Below, piece after piece: positions 8,369 to 16,195 of a DNA stretch of 43,018 nt (position 1 is the first letter of the stretch; each line of letters begins with the position of its first letter). The stretch is from Phycisphaerales bacterium (GTDB taxonomy: Bacteria > Planctomycetota > Phycisphaerae > Sedimentisphaerales > Anaerobacaceae). The stretch is from contig CP070678.1 of assembly GCA_020352515.1 (NCBI GenBank), positions 3,813,242 through 3,856,259 on the forward strand. Direction: 5' to 3'. Made by a program: the position numbers and the translations under genes. Under the pieces are notes generated by a model that had not been told where the DNA came from, ran no database searches, and was given only the letters and a program-made list of their open reading frames with translations.

Positions 8369-9022
8369 ATGACTCCACGCAAATGCATATTCCTTTTCTT
8401 TGTCTTGCTTCTGCCGCCTCGGTCTTCGCTTGCGCTTGAAGCCGAGCATAAGCCATTTTTGGCGAACGCGGAGCTGGGGCTATACTACGACAAGACTCGC
8501 GCATGCGCGGTTACCTCCACCTACTACCTCTTGAGAGAGGTTGGCAGATCCGCAAGCCTCTCGGAAATTGCCCGCAATATCCGTGTGGGGCAGGACGGCT
8601 CGAACGCGGCGGATATATGTGCATATTTGAAGGCCCTGGACGTCCCGTATCTGGCCGTCAAGACGGCGAGTTTAGACGCAATAACCTCTTCACTCGCACC
8701 TGCAAAACGCGCCGCTATTCTGCACGTGGACAAAGAGTCGCATTTTCTTACCGTCAACAGGCGAAAGGACGGCTCTCTTGTCGCCTTCGACGGCGTTGAG
8801 GTTATAGGCGACAATGTCGGAACCCTCCTCAAGCAGCGCTTTTCAGGTTCGGCGATAATCGCCGGGGCCAACGTCCGTTGGGCGTTTTATGCAAAACTGG
8901 CGGCCGGCAGAATTGTCCTGTTCCTGCCGATTATTCTGCTCGGCTTTATCTTGGGCAGAGTCGCTCGCACGGTTTCTTTGAATCGTTCTATATGTGCTCC
9001 TTCGAAAGGGCCAAAATCATGA
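8369..9022 (+). CDS. Exported C39-like cysteine peptidase with C-terminal membrane anchor
   Basis: A 217-aa protein. Residues 1-22 form a Sec signal peptide; residues about 35-165 match the C39 peptidase fold. The likely catalytic residues are Cys46 (TRACAVTSTYYLL), His125 (SHFLTVNR) and Asp141 (LVAFDGV); the 16-residue His-Asp spacing is as in C39. The conserved oxyanion Gln six residues before the Cys is absent. A membrane helix at about 188-205 anchors the domain outside the cytoplasm. C39 domains normally sit at the cytoplasmic N-terminus of ABC exporters and cut leaders after Gly-Gly; this one is free-standing and exported. The start at 8369 follows AGGAAG and begins the signal. Its TGA overlaps the next ATG (ATGA), indicating coupling. 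The nearby Cys-rich peptide with a double-glycine leader is the obvious candidate substrate (inference). Confidence 0.75.
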   Translation: MTPRKCIFLFFVLLLPPRSSLALEAEHKPFLANAELGLYYDKTRACAVTSTYYLLREVGRSASLSEIARNIRVGQDGSNAADICAYLKALDVPYLAVKTASLDAITSSLAPAKRAAILHVDKESHFLTVNRRKDGSLVAFDGVEVIGDNVGTLLKQRFSGSAIIAGANVRWAFYAKLAAGRIVLFLPIILLGFILGRVARTVSLNRSICAPSKGPKS

Positions 9023-10242
9023 AGCGGACCCCAGAATTGTCGTTTGGAAGATATGTCGCTTGCGCGTTTTGCGCCTGCATGTTCTTGTCAGCCGTTTGCC
9101 GGGCGGGAGAGCTTACACCCGAGACCCGCAGACTCCTCGACGCCATCATAAAGGCGCACGCTGAGAACCGCAGCAAAATCAAGGACATGACAATGTCGGC
9201 AACACTCACGGAAAAGACGACCATCGACGGCCAAACGCAGACATTCCTGCATCGCGAGCTCCAGTACTACCAATTGGGCCAAAAGGAACGCGTCGACAGC
9301 AAGCACCTCCCGGAGTCCAAAGTTGACGACCTCCTCAAAGAGCACGTCTCAAAATGGGTCTTTACCGGAGACAAGACGCTCAGTCACCTCGAAGGAACCA
9401 CCTTGTGCAGCGTCAGCGTCCCCGAAGACTACGGCAAATTGGCCACCCACATTCTCCAACAGGATGGGTACTGCCCCAGCTTCAGAACCTACATGGAGGA
9501 GATTCAATATGAAATCGACCGTTTCGATCCGGCCCTCGATAATTTCGAAGTCTCGACTATCACGCTGAACTCCAGAAAAGTCCTTCAAATCACACGCACA
9601 ACTATGCGCGGAGGAAAAGGCATACGCACATGGACGGTGGACCCTTTAAGGGGATACGAGGTCGTCAAAACCAAATTGGAAAGCTATCTTCGTGATGGGC
9701 GATTATGGTTCTCGGTCCAAACAGACTATTCGCTTGCCGAGGTTGCGCCCGGCGCCTGGAGAGTGGTCGGCTGCAAATTAGAGGCCAGGCAATTGGAAAC
9801 CGATAAGGACAAATGGATAGAGGCGCAGGAGTTCTTCGAGACGACCTCTTATGAAGCGAACACAGGAAAGATCGACGAGTCCTATTTCACCTTCGAAGGA
9901 TTAGGGGTACCTGCCGGGACTCTGATTGCAGACCTGACGTTTGACCCGCCCATTGAATACTACTACAAGACGGCCCCCTTCTCCGAGGCCGACCTCGAGG
10001 CAGTATGGTCCAACGCGCACAAGAGCCCGGGTCAGAATTCCGCCGACGCCAACGCACTGCTCGATGATAATTCCGCCCCCCGATCTGATGCCAACGGACA
10101 ACCCAACCTCGCGGACAACCCGACGCAAGGCGCAGCCTTTCCCTCCCTGCGTCTCATTCTCGCCGCAGCAGTGCTATTGACCCTGGCCTTTACGGCCGGG
10201 TTCTTCCTCAAAACCAACAAACATCCGAACAATAAGGCGTAG
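9019..10242 (+). CDS. Exported, membrane-anchored LolA-like protein of unknown function
   Basis: A 407-aa protein with an N-terminal signal peptide (YVACAFCACMFLSAVCRA, cleaved near residue 30) and a C-terminal membrane helix (LILAAAVLLTLAFTAGFFL) followed by a short basic tail, so most of it faces the periplasm. Residues about 35-330 are beta-rich with a pattern (KIKDMTMSATLTEK; WTVDPLRGYEVVKTK; YSLAEVAPGAWRVVGC) seen in planctomycete outer-membrane-lipoprotein-sorting, LolA/LolB-like proteins. A low-complexity Asn/Asp/Pro-rich linker precedes the anchor. The start ATG overlaps the C39-like gene stop by four bases, so the two are translationally coupled and probably act together. The real ligand is unknown; it might bind the processed peptide or a lipid. 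No paralogue is visible in the window. Confidence 0.75.
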   Translation: MKRTPELSFGRYVACAFCACMFLSAVCRAGELTPETRRLLDAIIKAHAENRSKIKDMTMSATLTEKTTIDGQTQTFLHRELQYYQLGQKERVDSKHLPESKVDDLLKEHVSKWVFTGDKTLSHLEGTTLCSVSVPEDYGKLATHILQQDGYCPSFRTYMEEIQYEIDRFDPALDNFEVSTITLNSRKVLQITRTTMRGGKGIRTWTVDPLRGYEVVKTKLESYLRDGRLWFSVQTDYSLAEVAPGAWRVVGCKLEARQLETDKDKWIEAQEFFETTSYEANTGKIDESYFTFEGLGVPAGTLIADLTFDPPIEYYYKTAPFSEADLEAVWSNAHKSPGQNSADANALLDDNSAPRSDANGQPNLADNPTQGAAFPSLRLILAAAVLLTLAFTAGFFLKTNKHPNNKA

Positions 10243-10713
10243 GCGCTTCTTGTGATATGAAAGGAGATGATGTACTATGAAGAAGAAGTCTTTTACGGCT
10301 ATTCTCTATGCGACGCTCTGCGTTGCTATGCTGTATCTGTCACTCCCGGAGACGCTGGCCCGATCGGATTTGCAGGCGATACGTGGCGGAGAGTGCAAGC
10401 CAACCTGCAAGAAGAACTATGACTGCGATGGCAAGAAGGCGTGCCCCGGCAACTGTACGGGCGCCGACAACGGCACTCTTTGTGGGAAGGAATTAGAAAC
10501 CACGCCTTCGGGCGATGTCTGGGGCTGCGGCGATCCGGTTAAAGACGGCGGAGGATGCAACAAGGGCACCACGGCATCCGCCAGTGCCCAACAATGTAAA
10601 TGCAATGCCTATAATTGCGGCCACAACTACGGAACTACAACATGTGACTATTGGACTACGTGCAAGACGGATTAGGAATGAGTTGTAAGTTGTTCTACAG
10701 GCGCCTACGCCTT
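10234..10713. repeat. 13-bp inverted repeat flanking the Cys-rich peptide gene
   Basis: AAGGCGTAGGCGC at 10234-10246 overlaps the stop codon of the LolA-like gene, and its exact reverse complement lies at 10701-10713, 26 nt after the Cys-rich peptide stop. The arms enclose only the peptide gene. The right arm also forms a small local hairpin (AGGCG-CCTA-CGCCT, 10699-10712) followed by TTTATATTA, a possible weak terminator. Whether the arms mark a cassette, a long-range RNA stem or chance is unresolved. Confidence 0.5.
10277..10675 (+). CDS. Cys-rich secreted peptide with Sec signal plus double-glycine leader
   Basis: A 132-aa precursor with AAGGAG upstream of the ATG. Residues 1-28 are a Sec signal (KKK, then a hydrophobic core ending LPETLA). 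Immediately after comes DLQAIRGG (31-38), which fits the classical double-glycine leader pattern: acidic at -8, Leu -7, Ile -4, Gly -2 and Gly -1. The predicted mature part, 39-132, has 13 cysteines with many Gly, Asn and Thr residues, including CKC and repeated TTC-type motifs, and ends CKTD, so it should be a disulfide-rich extracellular polypeptide. It lies 34 nt after the LolA-like gene and upstream of the DUF1573-like gene. Cleavage after Gly38 by the neighbouring C39-like peptidase is inferred. An antimicrobial, signalling, structural or cofactor-bearing role are all possible; I do not recognise the family. Confidence 0.85.
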   Translation: MKKKSFTAILYATLCVAMLYLSLPETLARSDLQAIRGGECKPTCKKNYDCDGKKACPGNCTGADNGTLCGKELETTPSGDVWGCGDPVKDGGGCNKGTTASASAQQCKCNAYNCGHNYGTTTCDYWTTCKTD

Positions 10714-10744
10714 TATATTACTGTAATCAAATAACACCCCGCCT

Positions 10745-11752
10745 ATGAGAGCAAATAGACACACCCGGATTCTAACAGCGGCAGGGCTCATCATACTGAT
10801 TCTCGCTGCTGGTCTATTCTGGGGCATACGCCGCCATCTTGCACTCCACAAAGGCCCTCGGATATCAAAGGTCCCCGACGGCGTCCTTGTAGATCTGGAA
10901 ACAGTATATTCGCAAGTCGACCCCTTTCACATCTCGGTTCCTCTCGAATATCTCGGCCTCAGAGCCGCGGACATAAACGACTTCAAAACAAACTGCTCGT
11001 GCACGATACCGGCTCTTGACCACAAGGCAACAGAGATACGCATAGACTTGAATTTGGCCGGCAAGTCGGGCGATTTTCGCCAGAGCGTCGCCGTGATCCC
11101 AAACGACCGCACCTTGGCCCCGAAGATCGTTCATATCACCGGCCGCGTCGTGCCCCCGTGGTGCTGGCAGCCGAGCATAGTCAGCCTCGACGCCGTAAGG
11201 CCGGACGAAGTCCGTGCATTCGAATGTCTCGTTGCGATTCAGTACGACGTCACTAAGGTAGTTGTCAGGCAAGTCGCGCTATCCCCGCCCCTTGAGCACG
11301 TAGCAATCAATGCCTCCGTGGCGGATGGATCGAAGATAATAATTGCCGGCCGAGTCAGGGGAACGGGGCAAAAATCCCACTACAAGGGCCTCATTCGCCT
11401 CGCCTTCGATACAGAGGTCCCTCACGAGCTTTCCATCCCTCTGGAAATAAACTCTCTGCCGGTTGTCCAGGTCACTCCTGAAGTTGTCACGTTAAGCAGT
11501 GACACGCCTGAGCGGATATGCGTCCGGTTCCGCCATTATCTTGGCGGAGCGTTAACTATATCCGCCATTGAAGCTCCGCCCTGCATCCACGTAAGCCAAT
11601 CGCCCAACCGGCCAAACAGCTCTTTCGGCCAAATCCTGCTGAGCCTCAATCACGATAAGCTCCCGCGCCGCGCGCAGCCCGAATCGGTCGATATCAAGAT
11701 ACTCTTCTCAGGCATCAAGCATCCGGTGCTGCTGCCTGTACTAATCATATAG
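10745..11752 (+). CDS. DUF1573-like membrane-anchored exported protein
   Basis: A 335-aa protein with an N-terminal signal anchor (residues about 10-27, ILTAAGLIILILAAGLFWG) and an all-beta extracytoplasmic region. Residues about 55-125 resemble DUF1573: NDFKTNCSCTI with a Cys-x-Cys, then EIRIDLNLAGKSGDFRQSVAVIPND, the usual Ig-like pattern. Later segments (PLEINSLPVVQVTPEVVTLSS) look like further Ig-like repeats. DUF1573 proteins in Bacteroidetes and Planctomycetes often lie near small secreted peptides, and the role is unknown. No clear Shine-Dalgarno precedes the ATG and a 69-nt gap follows the peptide gene, so it may be a separate or less-translated cistron of the same cluster. Confidence 0.75.
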   Translation: MRANRHTRILTAAGLIILILAAGLFWGIRRHLALHKGPRISKVPDGVLVDLETVYSQVDPFHISVPLEYLGLRAADINDFKTNCSCTIPALDHKATEIRIDLNLAGKSGDFRQSVAVIPNDRTLAPKIVHITGRVVPPWCWQPSIVSLDAVRPDEVRAFECLVAIQYDVTKVVVRQVALSPPLEHVAINASVADGSKIIIAGRVRGTGQKSHYKGLIRLAFDTEVPHELSIPLEINSLPVVQVTPEVVTLSSDTPERICVRFRHYLGGALTISAIEAPPCIHVSQSPNRPNSSFGQILLSLNHDKLPRRAQPESVDIKILFSGIKHPVLLPVLII

Positions 11753-11789
11753 CCGCAAATGCCAACGCCTGGCCGCCCACGCCTATCCA

Positions 11790-12734
11790 CTATTCTCTCC
11801 GCAGATGCTGCTGGGCCCAGATTGCCAGGCCGGCCCCTGCCAGCAAGAGCACACCGAACAGAACCTGCCAAAGGTTCATCGACTCGCCGAAAACCGCGTG
11901 TGAAATCGCCAGCACGGCGCCCGGCTGCGCCAGTATCACCAGCCCCGGAATCGTCGCCCCGATCCGCCGCATCGCCGCATAATAAAACACGTGTGCCAGC
12001 GCGATAGACAGCACCCCCGATACCACCACCGCCGCCCACTGCCCCGCCCCCAATCTTGCGCACCGCCCAACGTCCCCGAAGACAACAGCCGCCGCAGACA
12101 GCCCCGCCACCGTGTAGATGCTTATCACCGAAAACCCCGCCCGAGAGTCGATATGCCGAAACGCAATCCGAACCGACACCGTGTATACCCCCCACATGAA
12201 AGCCGTCGCAAGCGCAATCACGACCCCCGCCGCCGTCCTCGCCTCACCCCCATCCACCTTGAAATATAATACGCCCACCACCCCCGTAACGGCTAACGAC
12301 AGCCCCGCCCAGAACCGCCGGCTCCTCAACAGCGGCCGCTCCTCCGGAAAGCACAAAAGCGAAAACCCCGCTATCCACAGTATATTCGTCTTGGTCAGCA
12401 GAACCATAAACGCCGGCCCGATATAATAGAACGCCGCCGCCCAAAGGCTCTGCATAACGATATTCGCACACGCAGGGACTATCGCCCGACGCCACGTCCG
12501 CGGATCCAAGCGCCCCTTCCGCGCAGAAACCAAAAGAAACGGCAGCCAGAAAACGCACGCCACCGAATAACGCAGCAGGTTCTGCGTCCACGAGTCTATA
12601 TGCCCCGTAAGGTACTTTATGAAAATCGGCCCCAGCGACCAGAACACAAGCGCCCCGCCGCACGCAAGCGTCGCCGTCACATCCAGCCCGCCGTATCTTC
12701 TGTCTTCACTCACAAAGCTTTGCTCCCGCTGCAC
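11790..12734 (-). CDS. EamA/DMT-superfamily transporter
   Basis: A 314-aa inner-membrane protein with about ten hydrophobic helices arranged as two EamA repeats (roughly residues 20-155 and 165-305), the standard drug/metabolite transporter layout. It opens with ALVFWSLGPIFIKYL, typical of the first helix, and repeats the pattern at AGVVIALATAFMWGVYTVSVR. Members export amino acids, metabolites or drugs; the substrate cannot be predicted. The 12734 start is a GTG; another GTG at 12713, with GGGAG upstream, is equally credible and would shorten the protein by seven residues. It follows lpxB by about 36 nt on the same strand. Confidence 0.9.
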   Translation of the reverse strand: MQREQSFVSEDRRYGGLDVTATLACGGALVFWSLGPIFIKYLTGHIDSWTQNLLRYSVACVFWLPFLLVSARKGRLDPRTWRRAIVPACANIVMQSLWAAAFYYIGPAFMVLLTKTNILWIAGFSLLCFPEERPLLRSRRFWAGLSLAVTGVVGVLYFKVDGGEARTAAGVVIALATAFMWGVYTVSVRIAFRHIDSRAGFSVISIYTVAGLSAAAVVFGDVGRCARLGAGQWAAVVVSGVLSIALAHVFYYAAMRRIGATIPGLVILAQPGAVLAISHAVFGESMNLWQVLFGVLLLAGAGLAIWAQQHLRRE

Positions 12735-12770
12735 GAAACCGCCTCGACCGGCATCCCGGCCCGGCCGCGC

Positions 12771-13907
12771 TCAACCTGCCATCTCCCGGATTATTCCCGC
12801 AACCTCCTCGCCCGCCCTCTTCTCCGCAAGCGGCCTGACCAGCTCAATCAGCTCCCCGCTCACACGCGCAAGATGCTCCCTGTCCTCCAACTGCCGCGCG
12901 ACCTCCTCGACAATCGGCTCTATCGACGTAAAGTACGGCATGAATTCCGGCACTAATTCTTTCCCGGCCAGAATATTCACGAGAGACAGGTGCCTCGACT
13001 TCACGATAAACCGCCCGAACATCTGCCACAGCAACCTGCTCGACTGGTACATGATGACCATCGGGCATCCCGCCGCCGCCACCTGAAGCGTCGCGCTGCC
13101 GCTGGCAACCAGCGCAAAATCCGCCCCCGCCGCCGTCGCGTTGACCGACCCTATTGCATACTCGCACTCGAAGCCCGAAACCTCCGCCCTTTTGAGCGCC
13201 TCCCTGCGCCCGGCGTCGACCGCCACCGTGACAAACCTTGCACCGCCCCACTTCTCTTTCAGCCGCAGCGCAATCTCCTGCATAGGCACCCAGAGCGACT
13301 CTATCTCGGCCGCACGCGAGCCCGGCATCAGCGCCAGCCTCAGCCCGCCCGCATCGAAATCCCCGTAGCTCCGCGCCCCCTCGATCTCCAATTCATCGAA
13401 CAGCGGATTGCCCACGAATACCGCATCCACGCCCCGCTGCCCGAACCACTCACGCTCGAAAGGCAGGATGCAGCACAGCTTGTCGCACAACCTCTTGAGC
13501 TTGCCGATTCGCCACGCCCCCCATGCCCACAACTGAGGCGCAACATAAAAAACCGTCCTGCTACCGGCCTTCCTCGCAGCCCTGGCAATGTGAAAGTTGA
13601 AACTCGGCGAATCGCAAACCACCACAACATCAACCGGATTCTCTCTCAGGTAATTCGACACCCGCCTGATGAGCATGTAGTAGTGCCCTATCCGGCTGAA
13701 AGCCTTGTATATCATAACCGCCTTGCCGACCGTCGTTTCCAGAAGCTCGCAGCCCGCCTCCGCCATCTTCGGCCCCCCTATCCCCACAAACTCGATACGC
13801 TCGCCCCCACGCCCGCGCAGCGCCTTTATCAGCCCCGCGCAGTGCGCGTCCGCGCTCGGTTCGGCCGCGCTCATGAAGACCCTGTACGTTCTGTCCTTGT
13901 TAGGCAT
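12771..13907 (-). CDS. lpxB: Lipid-A-disaccharide synthase
   Basis: A GT19 glycosyltransferase of 378 aa that joins UDP-2,3-diacylglucosamine to lipid X to make the lipid A disaccharide at the inner membrane. Family features are FMSAAEPSADAHCAGLIKAL at the start (the usual form has GEPSGD), FVGIGGPKM, VVVCDSPSFNFHIAR, YVAPQLWAWG, CILPFEREW and VGNPLFDE, and GSRAAEI in the second half with a nucleotide-binding region ending in VASGSATLQVAAAGCPMVIMYQ. The ATG at 13907 starts close to the family N-terminus; a TTG seven codons upstream with GGGGATGA before it is an alternative. Its presence indicates an LPS-type outer membrane. The other lpx genes are not in the window. Confidence 0.95.
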   Translation of the reverse strand: MPNKDRTYRVFMSAAEPSADAHCAGLIKALRGRGGERIEFVGIGGPKMAEAGCELLETTVGKAVMIYKAFSRIGHYYMLIRRVSNYLRENPVDVVVVCDSPSFNFHIARAARKAGSRTVFYVAPQLWAWGAWRIGKLKRLCDKLCCILPFEREWFGQRGVDAVFVGNPLFDELEIEGARSYGDFDAGGLRLALMPGSRAAEIESLWVPMQEIALRLKEKWGGARFVTVAVDAGRREALKRAEVSGFECEYAIGSVNATAAGADFALVASGSATLQVAAAGCPMVIMYQSSRLLWQMFGRFIVKSRHLSLVNILAGKELVPEFMPYFTSIEPIVEEVARQLEDREHLARVSGELIELVRPLAEKRAGEEVAGIIREMAG

Positions 13908-14056
13908 AGCCGCTTTATTTAACAGCAATCATCCCCCGCGGCAACCGCATACTCTCAAGATTGCTGGTATTCGTGGATACGGCCGGGAAAAGCTCCGCAG
14001 ACTTTTCTTGGCGGCGCCGCGCAAAAAACGTCCTGTGCCCGCCGGTTCAATGTCTC

Positions 14057-15310
14057 TCACTCTTCGATCGCAGCATAGATCAGCGACTTTACCGCACCCT
14101 GCAACTGCCCCGAAAAAGGCATATATTGTGACAACGCCACCACCGCCAGTTCATCCTTCGGCGAAATCCAGAAGTGCGTGCTCGCCGCCCCGCCCCAGCC
14201 GTACTCGCCAACATGGCTCCTGCCCGACCGATCCTCCATCAACTGTACCGAGAAGCCCAGCCCGAACCCGTTCCGCCCCGCCCAGTACACATCCGCCGGA
14301 AGCTGGTTGCGCGTCATCATCTCAACCGTCTCGGCCTTCAGAATCCTCACTCCCCCCAGCCGCCCCTTGTTGAGCAGCATCTGGCAGAACCGCATGTAAT
14401 CCCGCGCCGTCGAAACCAGCCCGCCACCCCCGCTCAACTGGCTCGGCGGCGTCAGAAAACGATCCGAACCCAGCTCAACGGTCTCCCGAAGCCCGCCCGA
14501 TTTGTTCGGCCCGTAGCACCGCGAGAACCTGCCCGCCTTCTCCGCCGGCACGTAAAAGCCCGTGTCTCTCATATCCAGTGGCTTGAATATCCGCTCCTCG
14601 AAAAACTCATCCAGCCTCTGCCCCGACACCCGCTCCACAAGATACCCCAGCATATCCGTCGAGACACCGTAATGCCACCTCGCGCCCGGCTGAAACATCA
14701 GCGGCAAACCCCCAAGCTTCTCCGCCATCTGCTTCAAATCCCGGCTGCCGAAAATCGCCTTCTGCCGGTACATCCTGTCAACCGGTGTGTCACCGAATAT
14801 GCCGTACGTGAAGCCCGACGTATGCCGCATCAAATCCCGCACCGTCGGCTGCCGTTTCGCCTCTGCGTACCCCGTCTCTCCATCGGCCGGCCTCCTGTAA
14901 ACCTTCAGCCCCTTCAGCTCCGGCACATGCCTGCCCACCGCGTCGTCCAGCTTGAATTTCCCCTCCTCGTACAATATCATCGCCGCCACGCTCGTTATCG
15001 GCTTGCTCATCGAATAGAACCGCATAATCGTATCGCGCTCCATCGGCTTCTTCGCCTCGATATCCCGCAGCCCGAACACCTCGAAATGCGCTATCTTGCC
15101 CTTCCTCGCCACCATCACCACCGCACCGGCTGCCTTGCCGTCCTCCACCAGCTTCTCCACGCCCGCATCCGCCTCCGCCAGTTTCGCCGCCGAAAGCCCC
15201 ACCGCTTCCGGCTTGGCAGACGGCAGCTCCCCAGCCCATACCCCCGAAACCACCACCAGCCCCGCAAGCCACAATAACGCCCATCGCCTCACGTCTCTCA
15301 AAACACTCAT
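14057..15310 (-). CDS. Secreted beta-lactamase-fold serine hydrolase
   Basis: A 417-aa exported protein of the class C beta-lactamase / penicillin-binding-protein-like family (esterase EstB type). The start at 15310 follows GGAGG and gives a Sec signal (LLWLAGLVVVSGVWAGE). The catalytic SxxK is in YSMSKPITS, within FYSMSKPIT at about residue 100; a Tyr motif, WHYGVSTDMLGYLV, and a C-terminal HVGEYGWGGAASTHFW block corresponding to the third active-site motif are visible. It probably acts in the periplasm as an esterase, D-aminopeptidase or peptidoglycan-related hydrolase; true beta-lactam hydrolysis is unlikely for this subgroup. It stands alone, with a very C-rich upstream region and no clear operon partner. 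Confidence 0.92.
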   Translation of the reverse strand: MSVLRDVRRWALLWLAGLVVVSGVWAGELPSAKPEAVGLSAAKLAEADAGVEKLVEDGKAAGAVVMVARKGKIAHFEVFGLRDIEAKKPMERDTIMRFYSMSKPITSVAAMILYEEGKFKLDDAVGRHVPELKGLKVYRRPADGETGYAEAKRQPTVRDLMRHTSGFTYGIFGDTPVDRMYRQKAIFGSRDLKQMAEKLGGLPLMFQPGARWHYGVSTDMLGYLVERVSGQRLDEFFEERIFKPLDMRDTGFYVPAEKAGRFSRCYGPNKSGGLRETVELGSDRFLTPPSQLSGGGGLVSTARDYMRFCQMLLNKGRLGGVRILKAETVEMMTRNQLPADVYWAGRNGFGLGFSVQLMEDRSGRSHVGEYGWGGAASTHFWISPKDELAVVALSQYMPFSGQLQGAVKSLIYAAIEE

Positions 15311-16195
15311 TCTTGCAGCCTCCGTTTCCTCCCATCCGCCAAAAACACCATTACAGCTCGACACCTTCATTCACACGCGCCGACCCCACAACATCCTGCA
15401 TCCACCCAAACCATCCGCCCCAACACCATACCCGAATTCCCCCCCCAGTCAAACACCATTCTCCTCCGACCGCCTCCCCACCCGGTCCCGTTTTTTGTCT
15501 ACCCCCACCGTTTTTCTCGATTCACCAACCACTCCTCCGCTACAATTACCGATATTTTTACACAGGAAAGGCAGCATTGCTGACAGCTTTTGGCTGGCGG
15601 TGGGCCCCGCCCAGCAGAACAACGGTCATCGCCGGCTAAAAGACGGCTTACAAACCATATTACTACAACGGCTCGGCCTGAGACTGCCGGCAAATTCACC
15701 GCTAACTGACAAGACACTCAAAGCAATGTAGTGAAAACTGTGTGCTATTCCAGCCTGGAAAATGAGGTTGTGTACCACCAACTGAGGAAGTTGGGCTAAG
15801 GTGCGGATGAGTTCATGCGCCCTACGCCAAAAAATTCTCTTGTAGACAATATCATCAATTGGTACCATCCCTGGTCGACAGACGCACGTTTCTCATCGGC
15901 GGTCGGTGGCGCTGCCGCAAGAAAATCGCGGGTGGGTCTTCGCTGTCGTGAGGGTATGTGGTTCTGTTCGACCGGTTGTGTGGCCCGGAGACGTTGCGTC
16001 TCATCGAGAGCGGCATAACTCTTAAGAGGCCGGGAATCCTGATGCGGCAACCGACGAAGACACAGTCTGTGCGGATGAGCTTTGTGGGACAAATCGGCGG
16101 GGCCGGATGCATGTTCCCGTTTCTATCCACGAAACCTCACGGCAGCAGAGTCGTTCTCACTCGAACGCAGGAAACATGACAATGGAGAGTAACAA
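15311..16195. other. 885-nt gene-poor region; change of base composition inside it
   Basis: Up to about 15,560 the + strand is extremely C-rich and resembles the surrounding chromosome. From about 15,740 the sequence is balanced or G-rich, like the DapA/ALDH pair that follows. Open frames in 15,815-16,180 on either strand were read and match no family I recognise; they may be a decayed gene or a long leader. Two palindromic boxes near 15,840-15,867 are listed separately. Confidence 0.5.
15840..15867. promoter_or_regulatory. Possible GntR-type operator pair
   Basis: TTGTAGACAA at 15840-15849 has the TTGT-nn-ACAA symmetry, and TGGTACCA at 15860-15867 is a perfect palindrome; their centres are 19 bp apart. 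Both shapes resemble operators of FadR-subfamily GntR regulators, which often control sugar-acid and amino-acid catabolic genes such as the pair downstream. No regulator gene is present nearby, so this is weak. Confidence 0.25.

Noticed and set aside
10277-10675. Methylamine dehydrogenase light chain (Cys-rich, about 130 aa)
   Set aside because: Size and Cys content are similar, but no heavy-chain, MauG-like or other mau genes are near and the Cys/Trp pattern does not match.
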